From the NCBI GenBank assembly GCA_963735955.1, contig CAVTND010000004.1, forward strand, positions 1-64,000: a DNA stretch of 64,000 nucleotides. Direction: 5' to 3'. The DNA comes from CAVTND01 sp963735955 (GTDB lineage: Bacteria > Pseudomonadota > Gammaproteobacteria > Burkholderiales > Burkholderiaceae_F). Each line of letters opens with the position of its first letter. Positions within the stretch are counted from its first letter, which is position 1. The notes below the pieces were generated by a model. The model was not told where the DNA came from. It worked only from the letters and a program-made list of their open reading frames with translations, and ran no database searches. Of the stretch, positions 8,528 to 16,537 are shown one piece after another. Both the position numbers and the translations under genes were made by a program.

Positions 8528-10629
8528 TGAGTTCCGCCGCGAGCGCCAATCGAGCTTTTTTCAACCAGCTGAAGAAGTACTACAGCTTTTACACCGGGGG
8601 CTTCATAGCCTTCCTGGCCGTGCTGGCGATCCTGGAACAGATGGGATTGCCGAAGGTCTGGATCGGCTATGTGTTCCTGTTTGCCACGATCGCACTGTAT
8701 GCGGGCATCGGCATCATGGCCCGCACGGCCGACGTTGCCGAGTACTACGTCGCAGGGCGACGGGTGCCGGCGTTTTTCAACGGCATGGCGACCGGTGCCG
8801 ACTGGATGAGCGCGGCGTCGTTCATCGGCATGGCGGGCGGACTCTACCTGCAGGGCTTTGACGGACTGGCCTTCATCCTGGGCTGGACCGGCGGCTACTG
8901 CCTGGTCGCCTTGTTCCTGGCTCCCTACTTGCGCAAGTTCGGGCAGTTCACGATTCCCGACTTTCTTGGTGCGCGCTACGGCGGTCACATCGCCCGGTCG
9001 ATCGGCGTCTTCGCGGCGATCCTGTGCTCGTTCACCTACGTGATCGCACAGATCTACGGCGTCGGGCTGATCACCTCGCGCTTCACCGGGGTTGAGTTCG
9101 GCGTCGGCGTGTTCCTCGGGCTGGCCGGTATCCTGGTCTGTTCTTTCCTCGGCGGCATGCGCGCGGTCACGTGGACGCAGGTGGCGCAGTACATCATCCT
9201 GATCATCGCCTACATGATCCCGGTGGTCTGGCTGTCGGTGAAGATCACCGGAGTGCCGCTGCCACAGGTGATGTACGGCCAGGTCCTGGCCAAGGTGACC
9301 GAGCGGGAGAAAGTCCTGACCAAGGACGCCAAGGAGATTCAGGTCCGCGATATCTATAAAGAGCGCGCGGCTGCCGCCAAGGCGAGGGTCGATGCACTGC
9401 CGCAGTCGTGGGAGGAAGGCAGGGCGGCCGCTGCCAAGAAGGTCGATGACCTGAAGTCGGCGAATGCTCCGGTGGCCGAGATCCGCGCTGCGGAAAAGGC
9501 GATCACGGACTTTCCCAAGAGCGCAGCGGATGCGAAGAAAGCCTGGACGGCGCAGATTGGTGCCAACAATGCCCTGGCGGCCCCACCGATGCCGCATGGC
9601 GAGCCGTTTTACAGCGCCAAGGCGGGCGAGGCCGGTGAAAAAGAGCGTGACACCAAGCGCCTGAACTTCCTGGCCCTGACCCTGTGCCTGATGGTTGGCA
9701 CGGCCGCGCTGCCGCACATCCTGATGCGTTACTACACCACGCCCTCGGTCAACCAGGCACGGCAATCGGTGTTCTGGTCGCTCCTGTTCATCTTCCTGCT
9801 GTATTTCACCGCGCCATCGCTGGCGGTGCTGGTGAAGTTCGTCGTCTACAACGACGTGGTCGGCTCGCAGTTCGCGAATCTACCGGCATGGGTGGCGGCC
9901 TGGGGCAAGATCGATCCGGGCTTGCTGTCTCTGACCGACGTCAACAAGGACGGCATCGTGCAACTGGCGGAGCTGCGGCTTGGGCAGGACATCATCGTTC
10001 TGGCCACGCCGGAAATCGCCGGGCTGCCGTATGTCATCTCGGGCCTGGTGGCGGCCGGTGGTCTGGCGGCGGCGCTCTCGACCGCTGACGGACTGCTGCT
10101 GACGATCGCCAACGCCCTGTCGCACGACCTCTACTACAAGATGATCAACCCGAGCGCGTCGACCCAGAAACGGGTCACGATCTCGAAGATGCTCTTGCTT
10201 GTCGTGGCCTTGATCGCCGCTTGGGTGACGTCGCTGAAGCCGGGAGACATCCTGTTCCTGGTTGGTGCGGCATTCTCGCTGGCGGCAGCCGCGTTCTTCC
10301 CGGCGCTCGCCATGGGGGTGTTCTGGAAACGCGCCAACAAGTGGGGCGCAATCGCCGGCATGGTCGCTGGTTTGGGCATGACGATGTACTACATGGCGAC
10401 GCGCTATCCGTTCTTCCAGCAGGCGCTCGGACTGAATCCGGCCGATTGGCCGCTGTGGTCCGGGATCCAGCCGATCTCTTCGGCGATCTTCGGATTGCCG
10501 CTGGGGATCATCGCCCTGATCGTGGTCAGCCTGCTCACGCCGGAGCCGAACAAGGAGACCCAGGAACTGGTTGAACACGTGCGTTATCCGCATCTGCGCG
10601 GCGACGTGGTGGTCACGGAAGCCACCTGA
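8527..10629 (+). CDS. Sodium:solute (acetate-type) symporter, large VC_2705-like subfamily
   Basis: This is a 700-residue SSS-family transporter. The motif EYYVAGRRVPAFFNGMATGA, followed by DWMSAASFIGMAGGLYLQGF, is the conserved SSS substrate/sodium region, and GLAAALSTADGLLLTIANAL is the later sodium-binding helix. Compared with ActP (about 550 residues) it has a hydrophilic, Ala/Lys/Glu-rich insert at about residues 250-378, likely coiled coil, and a loop with an EF-hand-like calcium site (DVNKDGIVQLAE, 9937-9972). Both fit the long symporter type paired with DUF4212. Translation starts at the ATG overlapping the DUF4212 stop. Its place in an acs operon suggests uptake of acetate or other short-chain acids; the substrate is not proven. 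Confidence 0.88.
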   Translation: MSSAASANRAFFNQLKKYYSFYTGGFIAFLAVLAILEQMGLPKVWIGYVFLFATIALYAGIGIMARTADVAEYYVAGRRVPAFFNGMATGADWMSAASFIGMAGGLYLQGFDGLAFILGWTGGYCLVALFLAPYLRKFGQFTIPDFLGARYGGHIARSIGVFAAILCSFTYVIAQIYGVGLITSRFTGVEFGVGVFLGLAGILVCSFLGGMRAVTWTQVAQYIILIIAYMIPVVWLSVKITGVPLPQVMYGQVLAKVTEREKVLTKDAKEIQVRDIYKERAAAAKARVDALPQSWEEGRAAAAKKVDDLKSANAPVAEIRAAEKAITDFPKSAADAKKAWTAQIGANNALAAPPMPHGEPFYSAKAGEAGEKERDTKRLNFLALTLCLMVGTAALPHILMRYYTTPSVNQARQSVFWSLLFIFLLYFTAPSLAVLVKFVVYNDVVGSQFANLPAWVAAWGKIDPGLLSLTDVNKDGIVQLAELRLGQDIIVLATPEIAGLPYVISGLVAAGGLAAALSTADGLLLTIANALSHDLYYKMINPSASTQKRVTISKMLLLVVALIAAWVTSLKPGDILFLVGAAFSLAAAAFFPALAMGVFWKRANKWGAIAGMVAGLGMTMYYMATRYPFFQQALGLNPADWPLWSGIQPISSAIFGLPLGIIALIVVSLLTPEPNKETQELVEHVRYPHLRGDVVVTEAT

Positions 10630-10652
10630 TCCTCGCGTTCGCAGCAACTCGG

Positions 10653-10680
10653 GCCCGCGGCACCGCCGCGGGCTTTTTTT
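10653..10680 (+). terminator. Rho-independent terminator of the acs-symporter operon
   Basis: GCCCGCGG (10653-10660) pairs perfectly with CCGCGGGC (10666-10673) around a five-base loop and is followed by seven T residues. It lies 24 bases after the symporter stop codon. Confidence 0.92.
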
Positions 10681-10733
10681 CGCCTCAATCTTTCGACACT
10701 GAGGCGTCGATATACTTCGGCCGCCAAGAGCGC

Positions 10734-10824
10734 GGAGAGATGGCCGAGCGGTCGAAGGCGCACGCCTGGAAAGTGTGTATGGGTCTAAAGCCCATCGTGG
10801 GTTCGAATCCCACTCTCTCCGCCA
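10734..10824 (+). tRNA. tRNA-Ser, anticodon GGA
   Basis: The segment folds as a class II tRNA: acceptor stem GGAGAGA/TCTCTCC, an anticodon loop CTGGAAA (anticodon GGA), a long variable arm (ATGGGTCTAAAGCCCAT) and T arm GTGGGTTCGAATCCCAC. Discriminator G and an encoded CCA end it at 10824. Confidence 0.93.
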
Positions 10825-10943
10825 GTACATTCCGTCCGTCGAGCTACAGCGGTCACGAGGCGTACAACAGACGACGAGTTTGACTGCGACCTCACGGCTC
10901 CAGATGCGGTGCGAAAGGCTTCTCTCGCGAAGAGTGAAAGCAT

Positions 10944-11900
10944 ATGGACAGCGATATCTTTCTTAGCTACAGCCGCGCCGATCAACAGCTCGCGGAACAG
11001 TTCGTCAGGACTGCATCCGCGCGAGGCCTGAGCGTCTGGTACGACCAGATGATCGAGGGCGGGCAGGATTGGCGCGGGAAGATCGTGGATGCGCTGGGCA
11101 CGTCGAAGGCCCTGGTCATACTGTTTTCCGAACATTCCAATGACTCGCGCCAGCTCATCAAAGAGCTCGCCATCGCAGACAGTCTGCAAAAACTCGTGAT
11201 CCCCGTCCTGATTGCCAATTGCCAGCCGCGGGGCGCTTATCTATATGAATTGGCGTCGCGCAATTGGGTCAACCTTCACCCCAATCCGGAAACGCGTCTG
11301 TCGACGCTGGTCGAAAATCTCTTCAAGGAGATCGATCTGCGCGATGGCAAACCTGCGTCAGCTTCGGCCAGCGCCGCTCCAAAGCCCGTGGCCCAGCCTG
11401 CGGAAGAAGTGCGAGGTCTCACATCAGCTGCCGCACCCGTTGCATCCTCGGCGCCATCTGCGCCAGTGCAGGGCAAAAGCGAGAGCTGGTTTCCACTGGG
11501 ACGATACGACCTTTACATTCTCGTGCCGATACTGGTTGTTGGTTTCTTGCTGGGAATCTTTGGTGAGGGCGATAACAAGAGTGGTGGACTTGGCGTGAGT
11601 GCAATCGCTTCTTTCTGCTACATGCTTGTTATCAGTGTGCGAAATGCCCGATTGAACCGCAGCATCTTCTCGGGCAAGTCCTTTGCATCCTATTTTGCTG
11701 TGTTTGCCATCGGAAGCGCGCCGGCACTTGTCGCCGAAGGAACTGCATCAGACACTGTGTCAGCCTTCATTGGACTGCTGATCATCTCAGTGCTGCTGGC
11801 TGCAGTTGCCAACGTGCTGCAGGTGATATTGCGCAAGATCTTCCAGCAGAAGCTGTTTCGCAGCAAGATCGAACAGCCGCTGGAGATACGGGCACATTGA
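10944..11900 (+). CDS. TIR-domain protein with C-terminal membrane helices
   Basis: Residues 1 to about 140 form a TIR domain: IFLSYSRAD (box 1), VWYDQMIEGGQDWR (BB-loop region) and SEHSNDSRQLIKELAIA, where Glu74 sits at the position of the catalytic Glu in NAD-cleaving TIRs. An Ala/Pro/Ser-rich linker (about 145-180) leads to four predicted membrane helices (about 188-205, 215-230, 240-257, 270-295) and a basic tail. TIR domains act as NAD(P) hydrolases or as scaffolds in immune signalling; membrane-tethered forms occur among putative phage-defence or stress proteins. It stands alone 120 bases after a tRNA-Ser and reads as less GC-rich than its neighbours, which could mean acquisition. Its role is not established. 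Confidence 0.85.
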   Translation: MDSDIFLSYSRADQQLAEQFVRTASARGLSVWYDQMIEGGQDWRGKIVDALGTSKALVILFSEHSNDSRQLIKELAIADSLQKLVIPVLIANCQPRGAYLYELASRNWVNLHPNPETRLSTLVENLFKEIDLRDGKPASASASAAPKPVAQPAEEVRGLTSAAAPVASSAPSAPVQGKSESWFPLGRYDLYILVPILVVGFLLGIFGEGDNKSGGLGVSAIASFCYMLVISVRNARLNRSIFSGKSFASYFAVFAIGSAPALVAEGTASDTVSAFIGLLIISVLLAAVANVLQVILRKIFQQKLFRSKIEQPLEIRAH

Positions 11901-11916
11901 TCATGACTGCGCGCTA

Positions 11917-11940
11917 CGGACCCGCTCGCGAGCGGGTCCG
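11917..11940. terminator. Perfect 24-base palindrome, probable bidirectional terminator
   Basis: CGGACCCGCTCG and its exact reverse complement CGAGCGGGTCCG abut with no spacer, so the RNA hairpin would have a small loop. It lies between the convergent TIR and cytochrome genes, where a two-way terminator is expected. There is no T tract, so it may depend on other factors. Confidence 0.5.
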
Positions 11941-11962
11941 GCGCCTGAAGCACTAGCCGAAG

Positions 11963-12307
11963 TTACTTCGACCCTCCGCTGGCGCGTGCGACGTACTGAG
12001 CGATGGCCTGTATGTCCTGCTCGCTCAGCGTCGAGAAGGCCGGCATTTGGCCGATGCCGTTCTTGACCGCCTTGGCGACACGCTCGGCATCGGGTTTGAG
12101 CTCATCGAGCGACGGGCCGATGGCGCCGACAGCGCCGGCCTCGGCAAGCGCATGACACAAGGCACACGGCGGTGTCGCGCCCTTGAGGAATAGTTCCTTG
12201 CCGCGCTCGGCGTTTGACTGCGCCTCGGCCGATGATGCCGAACCTACAATGGCGAGTAGCAGCGCGCCGCGCGCTGCCACCATCGTCACGGTTTGGAAGA
12301 TTCGCAT
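11963..12307 (-). CDS. sorB: Monohaem cytochrome c subunit of sulfite dehydrogenase (SorB-like)
   Basis: The 114-residue product has a Sec signal peptide (cut near ASSAEA), a single haem site CALCH at about residue 49 and a downstream axial Met (GQMPAFSTLSEQDI). It is a class I cytochrome c of the size of SorB. It starts 11 bases after the molybdenum subunit's stop on the same strand, so the pair forms a periplasmic sulfite:cytochrome c oxidoreductase, with this subunit accepting electrons. I chose the ATG at 12307; an upstream in-frame ATG would add residues that do not fit a signal peptide. A SoxD-like role is less likely because SoxD is larger and dihaem. Confidence 0.8.
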   Translation of the reverse strand: MRIFQTVTMVAARGALLLAIVGSASSAEAQSNAERGKELFLKGATPPCALCHALAEAGAVGAIGPSLDELKPDAERVAKAVKNGIGQMPAFSTLSEQDIQAIAQYVARASGGSK

Positions 12308-12317
12308 GGACCCGCCT

Positions 12318-13544
12318 TCAAACAACGACGACGCGAACTCCGTGCGCCTGCCAGCCACTGTTGAGATAGCCGCCGCCGTTTTCCGGGCTCGACTCGGGCT
12401 GCACTCGACCCTGAGAATCCGTCGCCCGGCTCATGATCGTGTAGGTGCCCGGAGCCAGCCTGACCGACGTGGCGAACTGGCGCCACGCGTAGCGTCCGAG
12501 ATCCGGTCCGATGAATGCCGCGTCGCGCCAGGTCTTGCCGCCGTCGATCGACACTTCGACCCGACGCACCGCCTGGGTTCCGCCCATGGCGACGCCGTGC
12601 AGCTGCACCCAGCCGGACTTGACCGGCTCGGCATCCGAGGGCGCGTTGACCCAGGACTTGACCCCCATCTCCCACACCGACGGCTGACCCGGCTCGCCCT
12701 TCTGCCCCGGTGGCGAGATCCGATAGCCGGTGCTCTGGATCGCCGCATCCGTCTGTGCCGCGGTGAATGCCAGTCGCTTGATGTACTTGATGTTGTTGAC
12801 GCCGCTGTAGCCCGGCACGATCAGGCGCAGGGGACCGCCATGCGCCAGCGGCAGCGGCTCGCCATTGAGCTCCCAGGCGAGCAGGGCGCTTTGCATCGTC
12901 TCGATCGGCACTGAACGCTCGACGATCACGGTCTTTGGATCGATGCCGGCCGGCAGCGTTTCACCGCCCGTCCCGGTCATGTACACCATTCCGCCGGACA
13001 CGCCGCCGAGCGCATCGACAACCGCCTTGACCGGCACGCCGCTCCAGATCACGCAGCCGGCCGCCCCGACCGTCCACTTCGTTCCGCTCGGCTTGCTGGG
13101 GAAATAGCCCCGACCATTGCCCGAGCATTGCAGCACTGTCGGCAACGCCTCCAGGCCGAGCGTCTTCAGTTCGGCGACGGTCAGCGTGCGCGGTGTGCGC
13201 ACGCCCTCGATGGACAGCTTCCATGCGTCACGATCGGCCACGATCGATGCATCGGGCGCCGGAAGATTGTTGCGGATGAACAGTCGATCGGTCGGCGTGA
13301 CCACGCCGGTGCCGAAGGCCGTACGCTTGGTCTCGATCGTCGTCGGCGTATGCACGATCATGGAGTCGGCGTCTTTCCACGCGACGTAGGGCGGCAGCGG
13401 CTTGGCCTGCGAGGCTGCGGGCGTTGCCGGAGCCGGCGTCTGGGCCGAGGCGCTGGAAATCGCGCCGGTGCCGGCGGCGGCAACGAGCGCGCTGCCTCCG
13501 GTGGCGAGCAGGCGGCGACGACTGATATCGATTGCGGGTTTCAT
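12318..13544 (-). CDS. sorA: Sulfite dehydrogenase molybdopterin subunit (SorA/SoxC family)
   Basis: The enzyme oxidises sulfite to sulfate in the periplasm. The N-terminus has a twin-arginine signal (SRRRLLATGG), needed to export a folded molybdoprotein. The molybdopterin core contains the Mo-ligand Cys in VLQCSGNGRGYF (about residue 140), and the C-terminal dimerisation domain includes RRVEVSIDGGKTWRDA. At 408 residues its length fits the SorA/SoxC sulfite-oxidase family. Translation is placed at the ATG at 13544 because AGGAG lies six bases ahead of it; an ATG two codons earlier has no spacing. The single-haem partner gene directly downstream favours SorAB over SoxCD. Confidence 0.87.
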   Translation of the reverse strand: MKPAIDISRRRLLATGGSALVAAAGTGAISSASAQTPAPATPAASQAKPLPPYVAWKDADSMIVHTPTTIETKRTAFGTGVVTPTDRLFIRNNLPAPDASIVADRDAWKLSIEGVRTPRTLTVAELKTLGLEALPTVLQCSGNGRGYFPSKPSGTKWTVGAAGCVIWSGVPVKAVVDALGGVSGGMVYMTGTGGETLPAGIDPKTVIVERSVPIETMQSALLAWELNGEPLPLAHGGPLRLIVPGYSGVNNIKYIKRLAFTAAQTDAAIQSTGYRISPPGQKGEPGQPSVWEMGVKSWVNAPSDAEPVKSGWVQLHGVAMGGTQAVRRVEVSIDGGKTWRDAAFIGPDLGRYAWRQFATSVRLAPGTYTIMSRATDSQGRVQPESSPENGGGYLNSGWQAHGVRVVVV

Positions 13545-13908
13545 CAACATCTCCTGATCACGGACAAGCAGCCGCGAACTATAGCGAGTCGCTCAAGTCT
13601 ATGCAGACGCGCGAGCTTCGCTGGCTCCAGTCCGCCGGATTCAGGCGTCGGCTGGCCTGAGGAAGCGCCGCACGGCCGAAGCGGGCGGGCTGGGAGTTCT
13701 GCAGCGCTCCCGAGTGTGAATATTCGCGGACCTTTTGCCTCGTTCTGGGGATGACATCGCGCATTCACGGTGCTTCAATGTGGTTTGACAGCAAGTGGGC
13801 CTGCTGTCGTCACGGCGCCCGGCTGCATCCTTATCGGACTGCAGGACCCGGACATTGCAGCTGCAGCCGCCGCATGGCGCTGCGATCGTCTCGGGGAGGG
13901 GGAACTCG
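13545..13908. other. Intergenic region between divergent sulfite dehydrogenase and sigma-54 activator genes
   Basis: These 364 bases hold the leader of the minus-strand sorA (AGGAG next to its start) and, on the plus strand, the GGGAGGGGG Shine-Dalgarno just before the activator start at 13909. I see no conserved protein, RNA gene or clear sigma-70 promoter in it. Confidence 0.5.
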
Positions 13909-15282
13909 ATGACCAGCCTTCGCTGCACTGTCATCGCTGATCGAAACGACTTCCCGCATGCGCGCACGCTCATTGAACAGCTCGGCCGGGTCCAGGGCGT
14001 CAGCGTGGATGCTCGTGTCCGAGAGCCAGACTGCACATCCGATGGCCTCGAGGCGGATGTCGCCATTTGGGTGCTCCGCGCGCACGGTGCTGCAGACCTG
14101 GCGCTGCAGAGACTGAGAACAGAATGCCGCTCACCTCGTTGCGCGATTCTGGCCGCGTGCCCCGCCGATCAACTTTCTTCACTGTCGCCCGATCTAGGCC
14201 CCGGCGTGGTCGATGTTGTCGTGCTCCCGGCGACGGTGGATGAGATTGCCTTGCGTTTGCGGCGTGTCATGGCCCAGGTCATGGCCGAAGCTTCTCTGGG
14301 CCAGATCAGCCTTGATCCGAGATTGCGGGGCTTCGTGGGGAGCAGTCGCGTGTTCGTTGCGCAGATTGCGCGCCTGCCGCAGTTCGCCGCGTGCGATGCC
14401 GGAGTGCTGATTTTCGGCGAAACCGGCACCGGCAAGGAACTTTGCGCCCAGGCGATTCATTACCTGTCTCCGCGCGCTGCGCACCCGTGCGTCGCTGTCA
14501 ATTGCGGCGCCATTCCCCTGGATCTGGTCGAGAGTGAGCTCTTCGGACACTTGAAGGGCGCTTTCACGAATGCACACATCGCGCGCGAAGGGCTGGTGGC
14601 AGAAGCAGAGGGCGGGACATTGTTCCTGGACGACATCGATTGCCTGCCGTTGGCCGCGCAAGCAAAGCTCCTGCGCTTTCTGCAGGAGCATGAGTACCGG
14701 CCCCTGGGCGCCTCGCGCATGCGACGAGCGAATGTGCGGGTGATCGCCGCCAGCAATCATCGCTTGTCGGACATGGCCGCGCGCGGCGAATTTCGACTGG
14801 ATCTTTACTACCGGCTCAACGTGCTGAACCTCGAGCTGCCTCCGCTGCGCAGCCGGCGCGAAGATATTGCGCCACTGGCCCAGCACTTCATCGCCCGCTT
14901 CGCACGACTGTTCGACCGCGCTGTGACCGGTTTGTCACCGGCCGCGCTGCGGCGCCTGATCGCTCACGATTGGCCGGGAAATGTGCGTGAGCTCGAGAAC
15001 GTGATCGAGCGGGCCGTTCTGCTCGCGTCGACCGCGGTCCTCACCGAGGCAGACGTTGCCTTGGATCGCGGCAGCGAGCCACTGCCGGACAGCGAATCGT
15101 TTCGCGCGGCCAAGGCACGCGTGGTGCAGGACTTCGAGCGGAACCGGATCGAGCAGTTGCTGACCGCTCATGCCGGAAACGTCACTCACGCGGCGGCCGC
15201 CGCACGGAAAAACCGCCGCGCGTTCATCGCTCTGATGCAGAAATACCGCATCGAGCCCAAGCGCTTCCGCGCTTTGGCCTGA
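13909..15282 (+). CDS. Sigma-54-dependent activator, likely regulator of the eCIS operon
   Basis: The protein (457 residues) has a receiver-like N-terminal region (about 1-125) without a clear phosphoacceptor Asp, a sigma-54 AAA+ domain (about 140-370) and a Fis-type HTH at the C-terminus (NVTHAAAAARKNRRAFIALM). Walker A is GETGTGKE. The sigma-54 contact loop reads GAFTNA instead of GAFTGA, and Walker B is LFLDDID rather than LFLDEIG. The tail of the AAA domain has HDWPGNVRELENVIERA, typical of the family. It lies directly upstream of a perfect -24/-12 promoter that leads into the eCIS genes, so it very probably switches on that operon. The start at 13909 has a strong purine-rich RBS. Confidence 0.87.
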   Translation: MTSLRCTVIADRNDFPHARTLIEQLGRVQGVSVDARVREPDCTSDGLEADVAIWVLRAHGAADLALQRLRTECRSPRCAILAACPADQLSSLSPDLGPGVVDVVVLPATVDEIALRLRRVMAQVMAEASLGQISLDPRLRGFVGSSRVFVAQIARLPQFAACDAGVLIFGETGTGKELCAQAIHYLSPRAAHPCVAVNCGAIPLDLVESELFGHLKGAFTNAHIAREGLVAEAEGGTLFLDDIDCLPLAAQAKLLRFLQEHEYRPLGASRMRRANVRVIAASNHRLSDMAARGEFRLDLYYRLNVLNLELPPLRSRREDIAPLAQHFIARFARLFDRAVTGLSPAALRRLIAHDWPGNVRELENVIERAVLLASTAVLTEADVALDRGSEPLPDSESFRAAKARVVQDFERNRIEQLLTAHAGNVTHAAAAARKNRRAFIALMQKYRIEPKRFRALA

Positions 15283-15511
15283 AACTCGGGCCGCGCGCGG
15301 CCCGCGCGTGGACCATCACCCAGCCGCGCACCTCACCGCCCGGCTTCGCGCACCGCCTTGCTCGAACCAGCGCCAAGGCGTCCTGCGTTGGTGTCTTGCG
15401 CTCAAGTCGCTTGCTCGCACCGGCGATGCAATCACGTTCTGCGTGCCTGAGACAAAACTTGCGTTTTCGCGGGGCAGAAGAGTCACGCCCTTTCTTGCCT
15501 CGTCGTTCGCA

Positions 15512-15540
15512 CGATTTGACTCTGCACTCGGGACAAATCG
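15512..15540 (+). promoter_or_regulatory. Candidate upstream activator site (inverted repeat)
   Basis: CGATTTG (15512-15518) and CAAATCG (15534-15540) are exact reverse complements whose centres lie 22 bases apart, two helical turns. The site is about 75-110 bases upstream of the sigma-54 promoter, the usual place for an enhancer bound by a Fis-type dimer. The repeat is seen; its link to the adjacent activator is inferred. The rest of 15283-15656 includes a 16-base GC palindrome after the activator stop but no gene I can support. Confidence 0.5.
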
Positions 15541-15608
15541 AGCACGGCCCCGCCGCGGACGCACTTCAGGGTGCCTGCAAAATCAAGAACTTGTCGCATC
15601 TGTCGACC

Positions 15609-15624
15609 TGGCATCCAACTTGCG
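15609..15624 (+). promoter_or_regulatory. Sigma-54 (-24/-12) promoter of the eCIS operon
   Basis: TGGCATCCAACTTGCG matches the RpoN consensus TGGCAC-N5-TTGC: the GG (15610-15611) and GC (15622-15623) elements have the obligatory 12-base offset. Transcription would start near 15635, about 22 bases before the first eCIS ATG at 15657. The sigma-54 activator gene lies just upstream. Confidence 0.82.
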
Positions 15625-15656
15625 TTCGTGTCTTTGCGTGAGCTGCTTCGGACACG

Positions 15657-15950
15657 ATGAACGACGTCTCCGATCTGATGGGTGTCGTGCACGCGCTGCT
15701 GGCGTACCTGCTTGAACATCCGCAGGCGAGCGACACCAGCGATGGCATTGCGCGCTGGTGGTTGCGTGCCGACGCACCGGTGAACTCGGCGCGGCTGCAG
15801 GTCGCGCTCGACTGGATGGAGGAGCAGGGTTTGATCGACAGGGTGGTTGCCGGCGATGGCCGCGTGCGTTGGCGACGCAGCGACGACGCTGAGCGCTTTG
15901 AGCGTGCCATCGCGGAGCTTGGACATCCGCCTGGCCGCAGGGAACATTGA
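15657..15950 (+). CDS. Small eCIS-operon leader protein, winged-helix-like
   Basis: This 97-residue protein is the first gene after the sigma-54 promoter. Its sequence reads as three helices followed by a short wing (RLQVALDWMEEQGLIDRVVA, then GDGRVRWRR), resembling a winged-helix DNA- or protein-binding fold, but I recognise no named family. Its TGA overlaps the ATG of the DUF4255 gene, so the two are translationally coupled. It may be a regulator or an assembly factor of the injection system; neither is shown. Confidence 0.65.
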   Translation: MNDVSDLMGVVHALLAYLLEHPQASDTSDGIARWWLRADAPVNSARLQVALDWMEEQGLIDRVVAGDGRVRWRRSDDAERFERAIAELGHPPGRREH

Positions 15951-16537
15951 TGGCCAATGTCTTCGCGCTGCATGCATTGGCCGACGGTCTGGTCCGCTAC
16001 CTCGATCGCGCCTTTCCGGCCGAACTGCGGGCCTCTCATCCTTGCAGCTTCGAATCACTGGGTTCGGGCAGCCTTGTGCGCGAACGGCCTGACGGGGCCG
16101 GCAGCCGCATCACGCTCTGGCCCTACCGGGTGCTGATCAACGAGCACCAGCGCAATCGTCACTTTCCAGCGCGAGCCGGGCGCGTCAACCAGCCCTTGCC
16201 GCTCGACGTGCAGTTGCTGCTGACCGTGTGGGCCGATGCTCCCGGGGACGAGCTCGTGCTGTTCGCCTGGGCGATGCGGGAGCTGTACCAGTTGCCAGTG
16301 ATCGATCGATCACTGCTGACGACGGTCGACGCAGGTTTCACGGAGAGCGATCTGATCCAGTTGGCACCGTCCGAGATGACGGTCGAAGACATGATGCGGA
16401 TCTGGGACGCGGTGACGCCGTCGTACCGGCTGTCTGCGCCTTTTGTCGCGCGCGTGGTGCAGATCGACATCGAACATGATGAAGGCAGGAACGTCGTCGC
16501 ACAGCGCCTGCGCTTCACTGACGAGGTCCCGGCATGA
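15950..16537 (+). CDS. DUF4255 family cap adaptor (Pvc16-like)
   Basis: The 195-residue product matches DUF4255, the family of Pvc16/Afp16 that terminates the tube at the end distal to the baseplate. The N-terminal helix (HALADGLVRYLDRAFP), the central LWPYRVLINEHQRN and PLPLDVQLLLTVWA strands, and the ending SYRLSAPFVARVVQIDI are family features. In PVC systems the gene sits at the end of the operon; here it leads, as in several proteobacterial eCIS loci. The start at 15950 overlaps the upstream stop and the end overlaps the next ATG. Confidence 0.88.
   Translation: MANVFALHALADGLVRYLDRAFPAELRASHPCSFESLGSGSLVRERPDGAGSRITLWPYRVLINEHQRNRHFPARAGRVNQPLPLDVQLLLTVWADAPGDELVLFAWAMRELYQLPVIDRSLLTTVDAGFTESDLIQLAPSEMTVEDMMRIWDAVTPSYRLSAPFVARVVQIDIEHDEGRNVVAQRLRFTDEVPA

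Noticed and set aside
15288..15303. GC-only palindrome GGGCCGCGCGCGGCCC after the activator as a terminator
   Set aside because: It has no T tract and lies in a very GC-rich stretch where such palindromes arise by chance; a weak role cannot be excluded.
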